From assembly GCA_900546355.1 (NCBI GenBank), contig URCM01000046.1, positions 1 to 22,691 on the forward strand: 22,691 bases of DNA, written 5' to 3'. The stretch is from an uncultured Bacteroides sp. (GTDB taxonomy: Bacteria > Bacteroidota > Bacteroidia > Bacteroidales > Bacteroidaceae). This document shows positions 16,466 through 22,691 of the stretch, one piece after another. The notes beneath the pieces were generated by a model. That model worked only from the letters and a program-made list of their open reading frames with translations, made no database searches and was not told where the DNA came from. Position 1 is the first letter of the stretch, and every line of letters starts with the position of its first letter. A program made the translations under genes and the position numbers.

Positions 16466-16485
16466 TGTCCGCCTCCGGACATTTC
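16466..16485. terminator. Short hairpin between convergent MATE and menA genes
   Basis: TGTCCG (16466-16471) pairs with CGGACA (16476-16481) across a 4 base loop and is followed by TTTC. It fills the 27 bp gap between two convergent stops, so it may terminate both directions. The stem is short and the T tract weak. Confidence 0.4.
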
Positions 16486-17367
16486 TTAGAGCAACAGACC
16501 CACGGACAGCAGAATGCCGAAAAGAAACATATTTCTTGAAGTCTCGCCCAAAATGACATTCAAGGCTTTCCCTTTGCCGATACGGGCCATACGGGCAGTA
16601 GTCAGGATATGAAGGAGCAAATAAACCTGGGGGAGAAGACTGGCGTAAAGTTCCCCTTGTCCAAAGAAATAAAAGCAAAGCCAGCAAGCAAACAGCCCTA
16701 AAAAGAAATAAGCGACCAGTCCGGCTTTGGCCCCGAAACGGACAACCAACGTGCGTTTGCCGCTAATCTTGTCTTGCTCCCGGTCACGGAAATTATTTAC
16801 CATCAATAACGTATCAATTACCAAGCCACAGGCAAGCGACGCAACGGTCACGGGCAAATTCCAAGTATGCGCCATGACGTAATAGGTACAACCAACAGGC
16901 ACAAAGCCAAAAAACACCAACACCAGCATGTCTCCCCAGCCTTGGTAAGCCAGTTTGGTATACAGATACGCAAAAAGGATGCAAGCCATACCTACCGGAA
17001 TCATTTCCCAGCCGCTATAGAAAAGCAGGCCAAGCCCACATATTCCGGCAAGAAATGTGGTAAAGAGGATGCCCCGCTTCATCTGTTGAGGAGAAATCCA
17101 GCCTTGCGCACAGGCCCGTTCAGGACCTAAACGGTCTTCACGGTCACTTCCTTTCAAGAAATCGTATAAGTCATTAATAAAGTTCGCGTCTATCTGCATC
17201 AAGAAAGCGAACAGAAAACAGAGAATGGCAGGCACTGTCTGGAAATGTCCGTGTGCTTCTGCCAATGCGCATCCTACCATGACGGGAATGGAAGCGGCAG
17301 TCAATGTCTTAGGACGTGCCGCCAATAGCCAAGCTTGAAGTGAATTGGGTTGAATATTTTCGTTCAT
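16486..17367 (-). CDS. menA: 1,4-dihydroxy-2-naphthoate polyprenyltransferase
   Basis: Integral membrane UbiA-family enzyme that attaches the isoprenoid tail to 1,4-dihydroxy-2-naphthoate, giving demethylmenaquinone, the step before MenG/UbiE in vitamin K2 synthesis. Two Asp-rich Mg-diphosphate motifs are visible: NDLYDFLKGSDRED at residues 65-78 and NNFRDREQDK at residues 191-200. RPKTLTAASIPVMVG near residues 18-32 is typical of MenA rather than UbiA or heme O synthase. Eight or nine hydrophobic segments fill the 293 residues. It is last in the leftward block, 69 bp after the metalloprotease, and no other men gene is in the window. Confidence 0.93.
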   Translation of the reverse strand: MNENIQPNSLQAWLLAARPKTLTAASIPVMVGCALAEAHGHFQTVPAILCFLFAFLMQIDANFINDLYDFLKGSDREDRLGPERACAQGWISPQQMKRGILFTTFLAGICGLGLLFYSGWEMIPVGMACILFAYLYTKLAYQGWGDMLVLVFFGFVPVGCTYYVMAHTWNLPVTVASLACGLVIDTLLMVNNFRDREQDKISGKRTLVVRFGAKAGLVAYFFLGLFACWLCFYFFGQGELYASLLPQVYLLLHILTTARMARIGKGKALNVILGETSRNMFLFGILLSVGLLL

Positions 17368-17436
17368 TGTTTTTTGCTTTTCAGAATCATCCGTTTCATC
17401 ACGACATTACATCTGTCTTTATTTTAACGAGTAAAC

Positions 17437-19935
17437 TCACTTGTTATCCAAAGCGTCTTCTATCAACGCTTGAAGGTTTTGGTAATGGCTCCGGGCAACA
17501 CCCGAAGTCTGACCGGCGGCACTCTTCACAAGACGTTCCAACGCGATAAGCTCTCCGCGGGCAATGGCAGGAGCATCCGAATAACGCGAACGGCGGTTTG
17601 CGCGCTTGTCGGCTTCCGCCTGTGCCTTATCAAGCAAACCAATCAGATTTTCCACGTATGTCTTCTGAATGTTCCGACGGAAAATGTCCGAACGCATAGG
17701 ATTGTCCCAGAATACCGGTCGTAAATCAGCAAAGAGTTGAGCGGCTGTATAGGCCTTGGACCCATTTAACGCTTCGTTTTCGCTCATTTTGTCGAACGTA
17801 TTCCTGCTCAGCAAACGTGACAACACGCTTGACTGAAGCGAACAAATAGCATTGACAGGAGTAATGCGGGCTTTAGCAATCAGCTCTTGGTCGATGAGCC
17901 ATTCGGGTGTAGTGAAAAGCTGCTCATTCAGAAACGCTACAGCCCGGCGTTGAATATCGGCCGGCACAAACTCACGCGCTACGGCATGGGTCTGCTCTAC
18001 AGTAATCGGAGTAGAATAAATTCCTGCAACATTCTTTGCCACGTGCCCCATATATCGTGCCAACTGGTTGACTACCTGGGTATAAATCTCTGCGGCCCCG
18101 GCATAGGATTTATTCGGTTCGTGGCTCCACGCTTTAATCTGGGGCATGATGCGCTTTAAATTCCTGATGCCGTATTCGCTTGCCAACATCGAATCGTCGC
18201 CTAAATCTTCGCTCTGATTACGTGGGTCGTTCGGGTCTGACTCTGTACCGAAAGTGTAACGCACGTCTTCGTTCAGTTTAGCGATGATGGATTGATTGGA
18301 ATAAGGCACCTCGGCTTCAGGAGTCTTGAATTGAGGCATCCAGCGGTATCCCCATTCGATGGCCCACTTATCATACATACCAATACGGGGGAATATCCCC
18401 TTCCGTGAAATGCTGTCTTCGGGCTGCGCCACGTAATTGAACCGTGCATAATCCATAATAGAAGGAGTATGTCCGTTGGCTTCTACCCATGCTTTATCAC
18501 GCAGCTTTTCTACCGGTACGGTATGCGAAGACCCGAAGTTATGACGAAGCCCAAGGGTATGACCTACCTCGTGCGAAGAGACAAAGCGAATGAGCTGCCC
18601 CATCAGTTCATCATCCAATTGCATTTTACGGGCAGCTTCATCGATTGTTCCCGCCTGAATCATATACCAATTACGCAACAGGCTCATTACATTATGATAC
18701 CAATTAATGTGCGTTTCTAAAATCTCTCCGGTACGCGGGTCGTTGATATGCGGTCCGCTGGCATTAGGAATATCCGACGGTTTATAGACAATGGCGGAAT
18801 GACGCGCGTCTTCCAGGCTCCACGAAGCATCATCCGTTGGAGCCTCTTTCGCATAAATGGCATTCTTGAACCCGGCTTTCTCGAATGCCACCTGCCAATC
18901 GTTCACACCTTGTATCAGATAGGGGACCCATTTCTTCGGAGTAGCCGGATCGATATAAATGACAATAGGCTTTTTCGGTTCCACCAATTCTCCACGCAAG
19001 TAAGCAGCTTCGTCCTTCGGTTCCAAGCGCCAACGGGTAATCAGCTGTTTGTACTCGATGCCCTGCGGATTCGAATCGAAATCAGTATAACGCACGGTAA
19101 AATAACCGACGCGCGGATCGAACAGACGGGATTTCATCGGTTTCTCAGGCAAAAGCACCAACGAACTGTTCACCTCATAAGTCAATGGCGTATCCGTACT
19201 TCCCGTTTCTAAAAAGCCCGCTCCTTCCGCCTTTTTACGGCTATAGGTCATGACATTGCTTATTTCAAGGTTCTGCGGAAAAGCTTTCAAGGTATCTACA
19301 TACGAAGCATCGGCATTGAAAGCCTGCAAACCGATATATTCTTTATCTTCTTTACTAAATGTGAAAAGAGGATTTTCTTTTTTCAGATATGTGCCAATAT
19401 TAAACACATACCCCCGATGAAGCGAATCGTTGCGGATACTCTCTAATTTGAAGTTTGCCACGATAGGCTGGATGTTGGAGTTCAATACCGACTGATACAT
19501 GCCTTCTTTCTCTGAAGAACGCTCACGATAAGACAATTCGCGCACAAACAGATTCTTATCCGGTCCTGCCTCGAAGCGGATAACCTTGCTTCCGATAATA
19601 TCACCCGGATAACCTACACGCGATTTCTGACGTGCCGCAGGAGCCTTGCTGATGCGGTTCACCACAAGGATTTCACGTCCTAACATCGTATCCGGAATTT
19701 CCAGAAAATAATTGTTCCCCACTTTGTGCACACTGATAAATCCATGTGTGCTTTTCGCCTGGTCAGTAATAACCTGATTATACGGTTTCAAAGCATCTTT
19801 CGAAGCAGGTTTCACGACCTTTTCGGTTTGTGCCTTTTTGTTTTTTTTCTTGAATATCTTGGCGTCTGCCGGAGCAGATGAGCCTGCCAACAGAAAGATA
19901 GCCAAAGTCCAAACAGATAAAAAGGATGTTTTCAT
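17437..19935 (-). CDS. Secreted/periplasmic zinc-dependent metalloprotease (DUF5117/DUF4953 family)
   Basis: Large Bacteroidota metzincin-type protease. A signal peptide with a hydrophobic core (about residues 5-22) and an Ala-rich end precedes a Lys-rich linker (residues 27-45). The N-terminal region matches DUF5118/DUF5117 in style, with ETLVVNRI-like motifs ([12 protein letters not shown]). The catalytic site [11 protein letters not shown] spans residues 455-465, giving the three zinc ligands and the catalytic Glu456. A Met-turn PSIMDYARF follows. Length is 832 residues. Domain names come from family recognition, and natural substrates are unknown. The ATG overlaps the nadD stop by four bases (ATGA), so it is translated from the housekeeping transcript. 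The lack of a lipobox suggests a soluble periplasmic or secreted protein. Confidence 0.88.
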   Translation of the reverse strand: MKTSFLSVWTLAIFLLAGSSAPADAKIFKKKNKKAQTEKVVKPASKDALKPYNQVITDQAKSTHGFISVHKVGNNYFLEIPDTMLGREILVVNRISKAPAARQKSRVGYPGDIIGSKVIRFEAGPDKNLFVRELSYRERSSEKEGMYQSVLNSNIQPIVANFKLESIRNDSLHRGYVFNIGTYLKKENPLFTFSKEDKEYIGLQAFNADASYVDTLKAFPQNLEISNVMTYSRKKAEGAGFLETGSTDTPLTYEVNSSLVLLPEKPMKSRLFDPRVGYFTVRYTDFDSNPQGIEYKQLITRWRLEPKDEAAYLRGELVEPKKPIVIYIDPATPKKWVPYLIQGVNDWQVAFEKAGFKNAIYAKEAPTDDASWSLEDARHSAIVYKPSDIPNASGPHINDPRTGEILETHINWYHNVMSLLRNWYMIQAGTIDEAARKMQLDDELMGQLIRFVSSHEVGHTLGLRHNFGSSHTVPVEKLRDKAWVEANGHTPSIMDYARFNYVAQPEDSISRKGIFPRIGMYDKWAIEWGYRWMPQFKTPEAEVPYSNQSIIAKLNEDVRYTFGTESDPNDPRNQSEDLGDDSMLASEYGIRNLKRIMPQIKAWSHEPNKSYAGAAEIYTQVVNQLARYMGHVAKNVAGIYSTPITVEQTHAVAREFVPADIQRRAVAFLNEQLFTTPEWLIDQELIAKARITPVNAICSLQSSVLSRLLSRNTFDKMSENEALNGSKAYTAAQLFADLRPVFWDNPMRSDIFRRNIQKTYVENLIGLLDKAQAEADKRANRRSRYSDAPAIARGELIALERLVKSAAGQTSGVARSHYQNLQALIEDALDNK

Positions 19936-20537
19936 ACAGGATATGACAATTGATAAAGTTGTTTTTCTTGAATAATACGATATGCGGCAGGATGCACAAA
20001 ATAGCGGACATCTTTCCCCTCACCGATGGCTTGACGGATAAATGTGGAACTGATTTCAAGTAAAGGTGTCTGTACGGCTTTTACGCGTCCGGACACAGCA
20101 CTTGGGATGTGCAATCCATATCCGGGACGTGGATAAACCAGTATCCGATGCGCTCGTAGGATTTCTTCCGGCGACCTCCACTGGTCAAACTTCGCCCAGT
20201 TATCTGCTCCGATAATCAAAACGAATTCTCTGTCCAGATAAGTTTCAGAAAGTTTCCGAAGGGTATCCACAGTATACGAAGGACGGGGCAAGTTGAACTC
20301 AAAATCGGATGCCCGGAAACGGGGATAGCCGGCAATGGATGCTTCTACCATTTCCAACCGAATGCGGTCGTCCAACAAGTGGACATTTTTCTTGAAAGGA
20401 TTTTGCGGAGTTACAAGGAACCATACTTCGTCCAAATCTTCGTACTCGCATAAATAATTGGCAAGGGCGAGGTGTCCGATGTGTACAGGATTAAACGTCC
20501 CGCCGAATATCCCAGTCTTTAAATGAGTTTTTTCCAT
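19932..20537 (-). CDS. nadD: Nicotinate-nucleotide adenylyltransferase
   Basis: Transfers AMP from ATP to nicotinate mononucleotide, making deamido-NAD in the de novo and salvage NAD pathway. The nucleotidyltransferase signature [14 protein letters not shown] (residues 8-21) and the C-terminal [10 protein letters not shown] are both intact, and PSYTVDTL matches the family. Two starts exist: ATG at 20561 (209 residues) and ATG at 20537 (201 residues). I chose 20537 because it places the catalytic motif at the usual distance and gives a 19 nt overlap with the upstream small membrane gene. The downstream end overlaps the metalloprotease start by 4 nt. Confidence 0.94.
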   Translation of the reverse strand: MEKTHLKTGIFGGTFNPVHIGHLALANYLCEYEDLDEVWFLVTPQNPFKKNVHLLDDRIRLEMVEASIAGYPRFRASDFEFNLPRPSYTVDTLRKLSETYLDREFVLIIGADNWAKFDQWRSPEEILRAHRILVYPRPGYGLHIPSAVSGRVKAVQTPLLEISSTFIRQAIGEGKDVRYFVHPAAYRIIQEKQLYQLSYPV

Positions 20538-20701
20538 TTGAAGAAATTTACGACTTGCCATCCTGCCACAATAAACATAGCAGCGGCGATGATGTATTCT
20601 TTCAGGCTGAGAGCGAATATACCCACAGCCAAGGCAACCAATGCGATGAAAATTGCCACAATCATCAAGATAAGCAAAAGCTTTTTCGGGTCTTTAGGCA
20701 T
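20519..20701 (-). CDS. Small two-helix membrane protein of unknown function
   Basis: Sixty residues: a basic N-terminus ([10 protein letters not shown]), two hydrophobic helices (about residues 8-31 and 34-53) separated by a short loop with Lys-Glu, and a basic tail FFKWKKLI. Both termini are basic, so both are likely cytoplasmic by the positive-inside rule. It starts 19 nt after the gmk stop, and its last codons overlap the nadD start by 19 nt, which makes translation as part of this operon likely. I do not recognise a named family. The tight fit between two essential genes argues that it is real. Confidence 0.75.
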   Translation of the reverse strand: MPKDPKKLLLILMIVAIFIALVALAVGIFALSLKEYIIAAAMFIVAGWQVVNFFKWKKLI

Positions 20702-20720
20702 CGTTTTTCTAATTTTTATG

Positions 20721-21287
20721 TCAACTGATTAAAAATTCGCGAATAGCCTCTAATACTTGCGCCTCGGCTTTTTCTAACTGGTCATTCACCACAATAAGGT
20801 CAAATTTCGGAGCATAACTCAATTCGAATTCCGCTTTGGCAATCCGTTTGTCGATAGTCTCCGGCGAATCAGTACCTCGTCCTTCCAACCGTTTGCGCAA
20901 CTCTTCGATAGAAGGCGGCTGAATGAAAACCGACAAAGCACGATTGCCATAAAAACGCTTGATATTGCATCCGCCCACTACATCTACATCAAAGATAATA
21001 TTTTGCCCTTCAGCAAGCTGTTTCTCTACTTGTGATTTCAGTGTGCCGTAAAAACGATCTGGATATACTTCTTCGTACTCCACGAATTCATCATTTGCGA
21101 TACGTTTTTTAAACTCTTCGGGCGAAAGGAAGAAATATTCCACTCCGTCTTGCTCTGTTCCACGAGGTGAACGACTGGTAGCGGATATGGAGAATCGCAA
21201 GTTCAGTCCCTGTTTCAATAGGTAGTTGATAATGGTTGACTTACCTGACCCGGACGGGGCGGAGAATATAATCAGTTTTCCGTTCAT
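20721..21287 (-). CDS. gmk: Guanylate kinase
   Basis: Cytoplasmic enzyme converting GMP and ATP to GDP and ADP, essential for GTP supply and for recycling of GMP. The P-loop APSGSGKS occupies residues 10-17. The GMP-binding region shows SATSRSPR (usually TTRxPR, here Ser-Arg-Ser) and VEYEEVYPDRFYGT. DVDVVGG replaces the common DIDVQGA, a minor variation. Length is 188 residues, standard for bacteria. It follows yicC with a 105 bp gap, an arrangement found in many bacteria, and is 19 bp before the small membrane gene. Confidence 0.96.
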   Translation of the reverse strand: MNGKLIIFSAPSGSGKSTIINYLLKQGLNLRFSISATSRSPRGTEQDGVEYFFLSPEEFKKRIANDEFVEYEEVYPDRFYGTLKSQVEKQLAEGQNIIFDVDVVGGCNIKRFYGNRALSVFIQPPSIEELRKRLEGRGTDSPETIDKRIAKAEFELSYAPKFDLIVVNDQLEKAEAQVLEAIREFLIS

Positions 21288-21392
21288 TTTGATTCAATTA
21301 TAGTTGATTAGTTTTTATTGGATAAGCTGGCAAAGCTTCAAGAGCCACAAACAAAAACATTCCCCAAAACTTTGCCAACTCCATACAGAAAA

Positions 21393-22268
21393 TTACATTA
21401 CGTTCAACACTTGTTCCTTTATTTGTTCCAATTCATCTTTCATCTGCACTACTATGTTCTGCATCTGTGCATGATTTGATTTACTTCCGGTAGTATTGAT
21501 TTCACGACCCATTTCTTGAGCGATAAACCCCAGTTTCTTGCCTTGTCCATGTCCGTTGGCAAGAGTTTCACGAAAATATTTCAAATGATTGGCAAGGCGT
21601 TGCTTCTCTTCGTTGATATCTAATTTTTCGATATAGTAAATCAATTCTTGCTCCAACCGATTTCTATCATAATCTACCTGGATGGTTTTTTCCAAGGCAT
21701 CGGTGATACGCTCACGTATCTTAGCTACCCGTTCTTTCTCATAAGGTTCCAAAGAATACAACAGCCGCTCAATATTATCCACCTTTTCAAGGAATTTCTT
21801 TTCCAATGCTGCTCCTTCTTGCTTACGAAAATCAACCAAATGTTGCAAAGCGTCATTGATGGCTTGATTAGCTACTTCCCATTCCTCTTCCGAAAGTTCT
21901 TGCACTTCAACCCGAGTCAATACATCAGGCATACGAAGCAATGTGGCAAACCAATCAGCAGGGACAGGAATATGATATGCCTCGGCTATAGCATTAATTT
22001 GTTTATAATAATTTTCTACCAATGCCGCATTAATAGGAGTTGCATTTTCACCGGCTTCTTTTTCAACCCAAATAGAAAAATCCACCTTTCCGCGCTCTAA
22101 TGTCTTCGCAATACGATTTCGTATCTCCATTTCTTTCTCCCTATAGAGAGGCGCAATACGTGTCGAAAGATCAAGTGCCTTACTATTAAGCGACTTAATT
22201 TCGACATTTATCTTCTTATCTCCGAATGTAACAGTTGCTTTACCGTATCCGGTCATTGATTGTATCAT
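21393..22268 (-). CDS. yicC: YicC/YloC family endoribonuclease
   Basis: Cytoplasmic protein of the YicC_N plus DUF1732 architecture, described in other bacteria as an endoribonuclease acting in small-RNA and mRNA turnover. The N-terminus MIQSMTGYGKATV is the family signature. The C-terminal domain ends with REINTTGSKSNHAQMQNIVV and a helical tail. The start was placed at the ATG at 22268 (291 residues), not the longer in-frame ATG at 22358. The promoter -7 and -33 boxes lie inside the longer version, and the signature begins exactly at 22268. It is first in the leftward block that continues into gmk. Confidence 0.94.
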   Translation of the reverse strand: MIQSMTGYGKATVTFGDKKINVEIKSLNSKALDLSTRIAPLYREKEMEIRNRIAKTLERGKVDFSIWVEKEAGENATPINAALVENYYKQINAIAEAYHIPVPADWFATLLRMPDVLTRVEVQELSEEEWEVANQAINDALQHLVDFRKQEGAALEKKFLEKVDNIERLLYSLEPYEKERVAKIRERITDALEKTIQVDYDRNRLEQELIYYIEKLDINEEKQRLANHLKYFRETLANGHGQGKKLGFIAQEMGREINTTGSKSNHAQMQNIVVQMKDELEQIKEQVLNVM

Positions 22269-22292
22269 ACAGTTGATTTTTATTAAGTTTCG

Positions 22293-22324
22293 CAAAGGTA
22301 GCAAATCTCTATTAACTACCCAAA
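22293..22324 (-). promoter_or_regulatory. Promoter of the yicC-gmk-nadD-menA block
   Basis: Reading leftward, a -33 box TTTG (22321-22324) and a -7 box TACCTTTG (22293-22300) are separated by 20 bp, the textbook spacing for the Bacteroidales primary sigma factor. Transcription would begin near 22286, about 18 nt before the yicC ATG. This is the best promoter match in the window. Confidence 0.8.
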
Positions 22325-22365
22325 CATCTCTTAAAGAAGCAAGTGTTAAATTTGACAAGCACTTT

Positions 22366-22565
22366 ATGGCTCACCCTAAAATTAGAGGGGCTAAGCATAA
22401 AATTTTATCGAACACAGAGACACGGAAACACAGCGTTTTTATTTTGAGTGGACAGAGTTCGCGAAGAAAAGTTTAGTCCCGTAACTTTTATTTCTCTAAA
22501 TTATTTCTCCGTGTATCTGCGTCTCTGTGTTGAAATTTAATCCCACTAATTTTCAAGTGAGCCAT
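22366..22565. repeat. 200 bp imperfect inverted-repeat element (MITE-like)
   Basis: The two outer ends are exact inverted copies (ATGGCTCAC at 22366-22374, GTGAGCCAT at 22557-22565). Over the outer 29 bp, 23 positions agree. Further in, AACACAGAGAC is again repeated in inverted orientation. The centre (about 22440-22480) is unpaired. No gene fits inside and no target-site duplication is evident. The shape suggests a non-autonomous mobile element or a long RNA hairpin, just upstream of the yicC promoter. Confidence 0.6.
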
Positions 22566-22642
22566 GACCCTTATTTATGCATGAGAAATGAAATCCTCAG
22601 GTTTTTACGTTGACCCACATTCATAGAAATTTGTATAATCGG

Positions 22643-22685
22643 GTAGGAGGTAAATGCTAATCATAGAAAGGCATTTGCCTCCTAC
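22643..22685. terminator. Hairpin near the right window edge
   Basis: Arms GTAGGAGGTAAATGC (22643-22657) and GCATTTGCCTCCTAC (22671-22685) pair along 15 bp with one G-U type mismatch around a 13 base loop. It could end a gene lying beyond the window, or be another dispersed repeat. Only TTTC follows on the plus strand, so the terminator reading is tentative. The segment 22566-22642 shows no gene. Confidence 0.4.
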
Positions 22686-22691
22686 TTTCAC

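Noticed and set aside
21325..21380. Inverted repeat TGGCAAAG and CTTTGCCA in the yicC-gmk gap as a terminator
   Set aside because: The loop is over 30 bases and no T tract follows. It may be a weak RNA structure, but not a supported terminator between two genes normally cotranscribed.
22269..22358. Extension of yicC to the ATG at 22358
   Set aside because: The promoter boxes lie within this extension and the family signature begins at 22268.

Overview
The window reads as a chromosomal segment from a Bacteroidales gut bacterium, most likely Bacteroides or Phocaeicola. This rests on several features together: a hybrid two-component system with an AraC output domain, a lipoprotein TamA homologue (TamL) paired with TamB, a DUF5117/DUF4953-type zinc protease, a eukaryote-type glycyl-tRNA synthetase, and -7 promoter boxes of the form TAnnTTTG. 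No tRNA, rRNA, CRISPR array, intact insertion sequence or prophage gene was seen. Genus and family statements are inference, since no search could be run.

Left part (1-9200): the 3' portion of a hybrid sensor kinase/response regulator runs rightward and converges on a leftward tamB-tamL pair. tamB (about 4.6 kb) and tamL (about 2.3 kb) encode the inner-membrane-anchored and outer-membrane halves of an envelope assembly or lipid transport module. The 209 bp convergent gap holds a 22 bp tandem repeat and a perfect 14 bp palindrome. The 5' end of the sensor gene is out of frame near the window start.

Middle part (9200-15090): two rightward single genes follow, a sugar-phosphate nucleotidyltransferase with a strong terminator and an NADPH-dependent glutamate synthase-like flavoprotein that lacks an obvious ATG. 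These converge on a leftward glyQS-FKBP lipoprotein pair joined by a TAATG stop/start overlap. Between glyQS and the next gene lies about 1 kb without an intact gene. It holds the C-terminal remnant of a histidine kinase, a 23 bp direct repeat, a 92 bp inverted-repeat structure, GC-rich small palindromes, and then a promoter followed by a possible 31-codon leader ORF.

Right part (15094-22691): a rightward MATE transporter converges on a leftward block of six genes: yicC, gmk, a 60-residue membrane protein, nadD, a secreted or periplasmic zinc metalloprotease, and menA. The short gaps and overlaps (19 nt, 4 nt) suggest an operon. A near-consensus Bacteroidales promoter sits directly in front of yicC. 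The block combines RNA turnover, GMP phosphorylation, NAD synthesis and menaquinone synthesis, with the protease as the odd member. Beyond the promoter, the last 330 bp hold a 200 bp imperfect inverted-repeat element and a further hairpin, with no gene.

I do not see a convincing undescribed multigene system. The items most worth a second look are the non-ATG start of the glutamate synthase-like gene, the disrupted 5' end of the sensor gene, the three inverted-repeat elements (11669-11735, 14712-14803, 22366-22565), and the leader ORF before the MATE gene.
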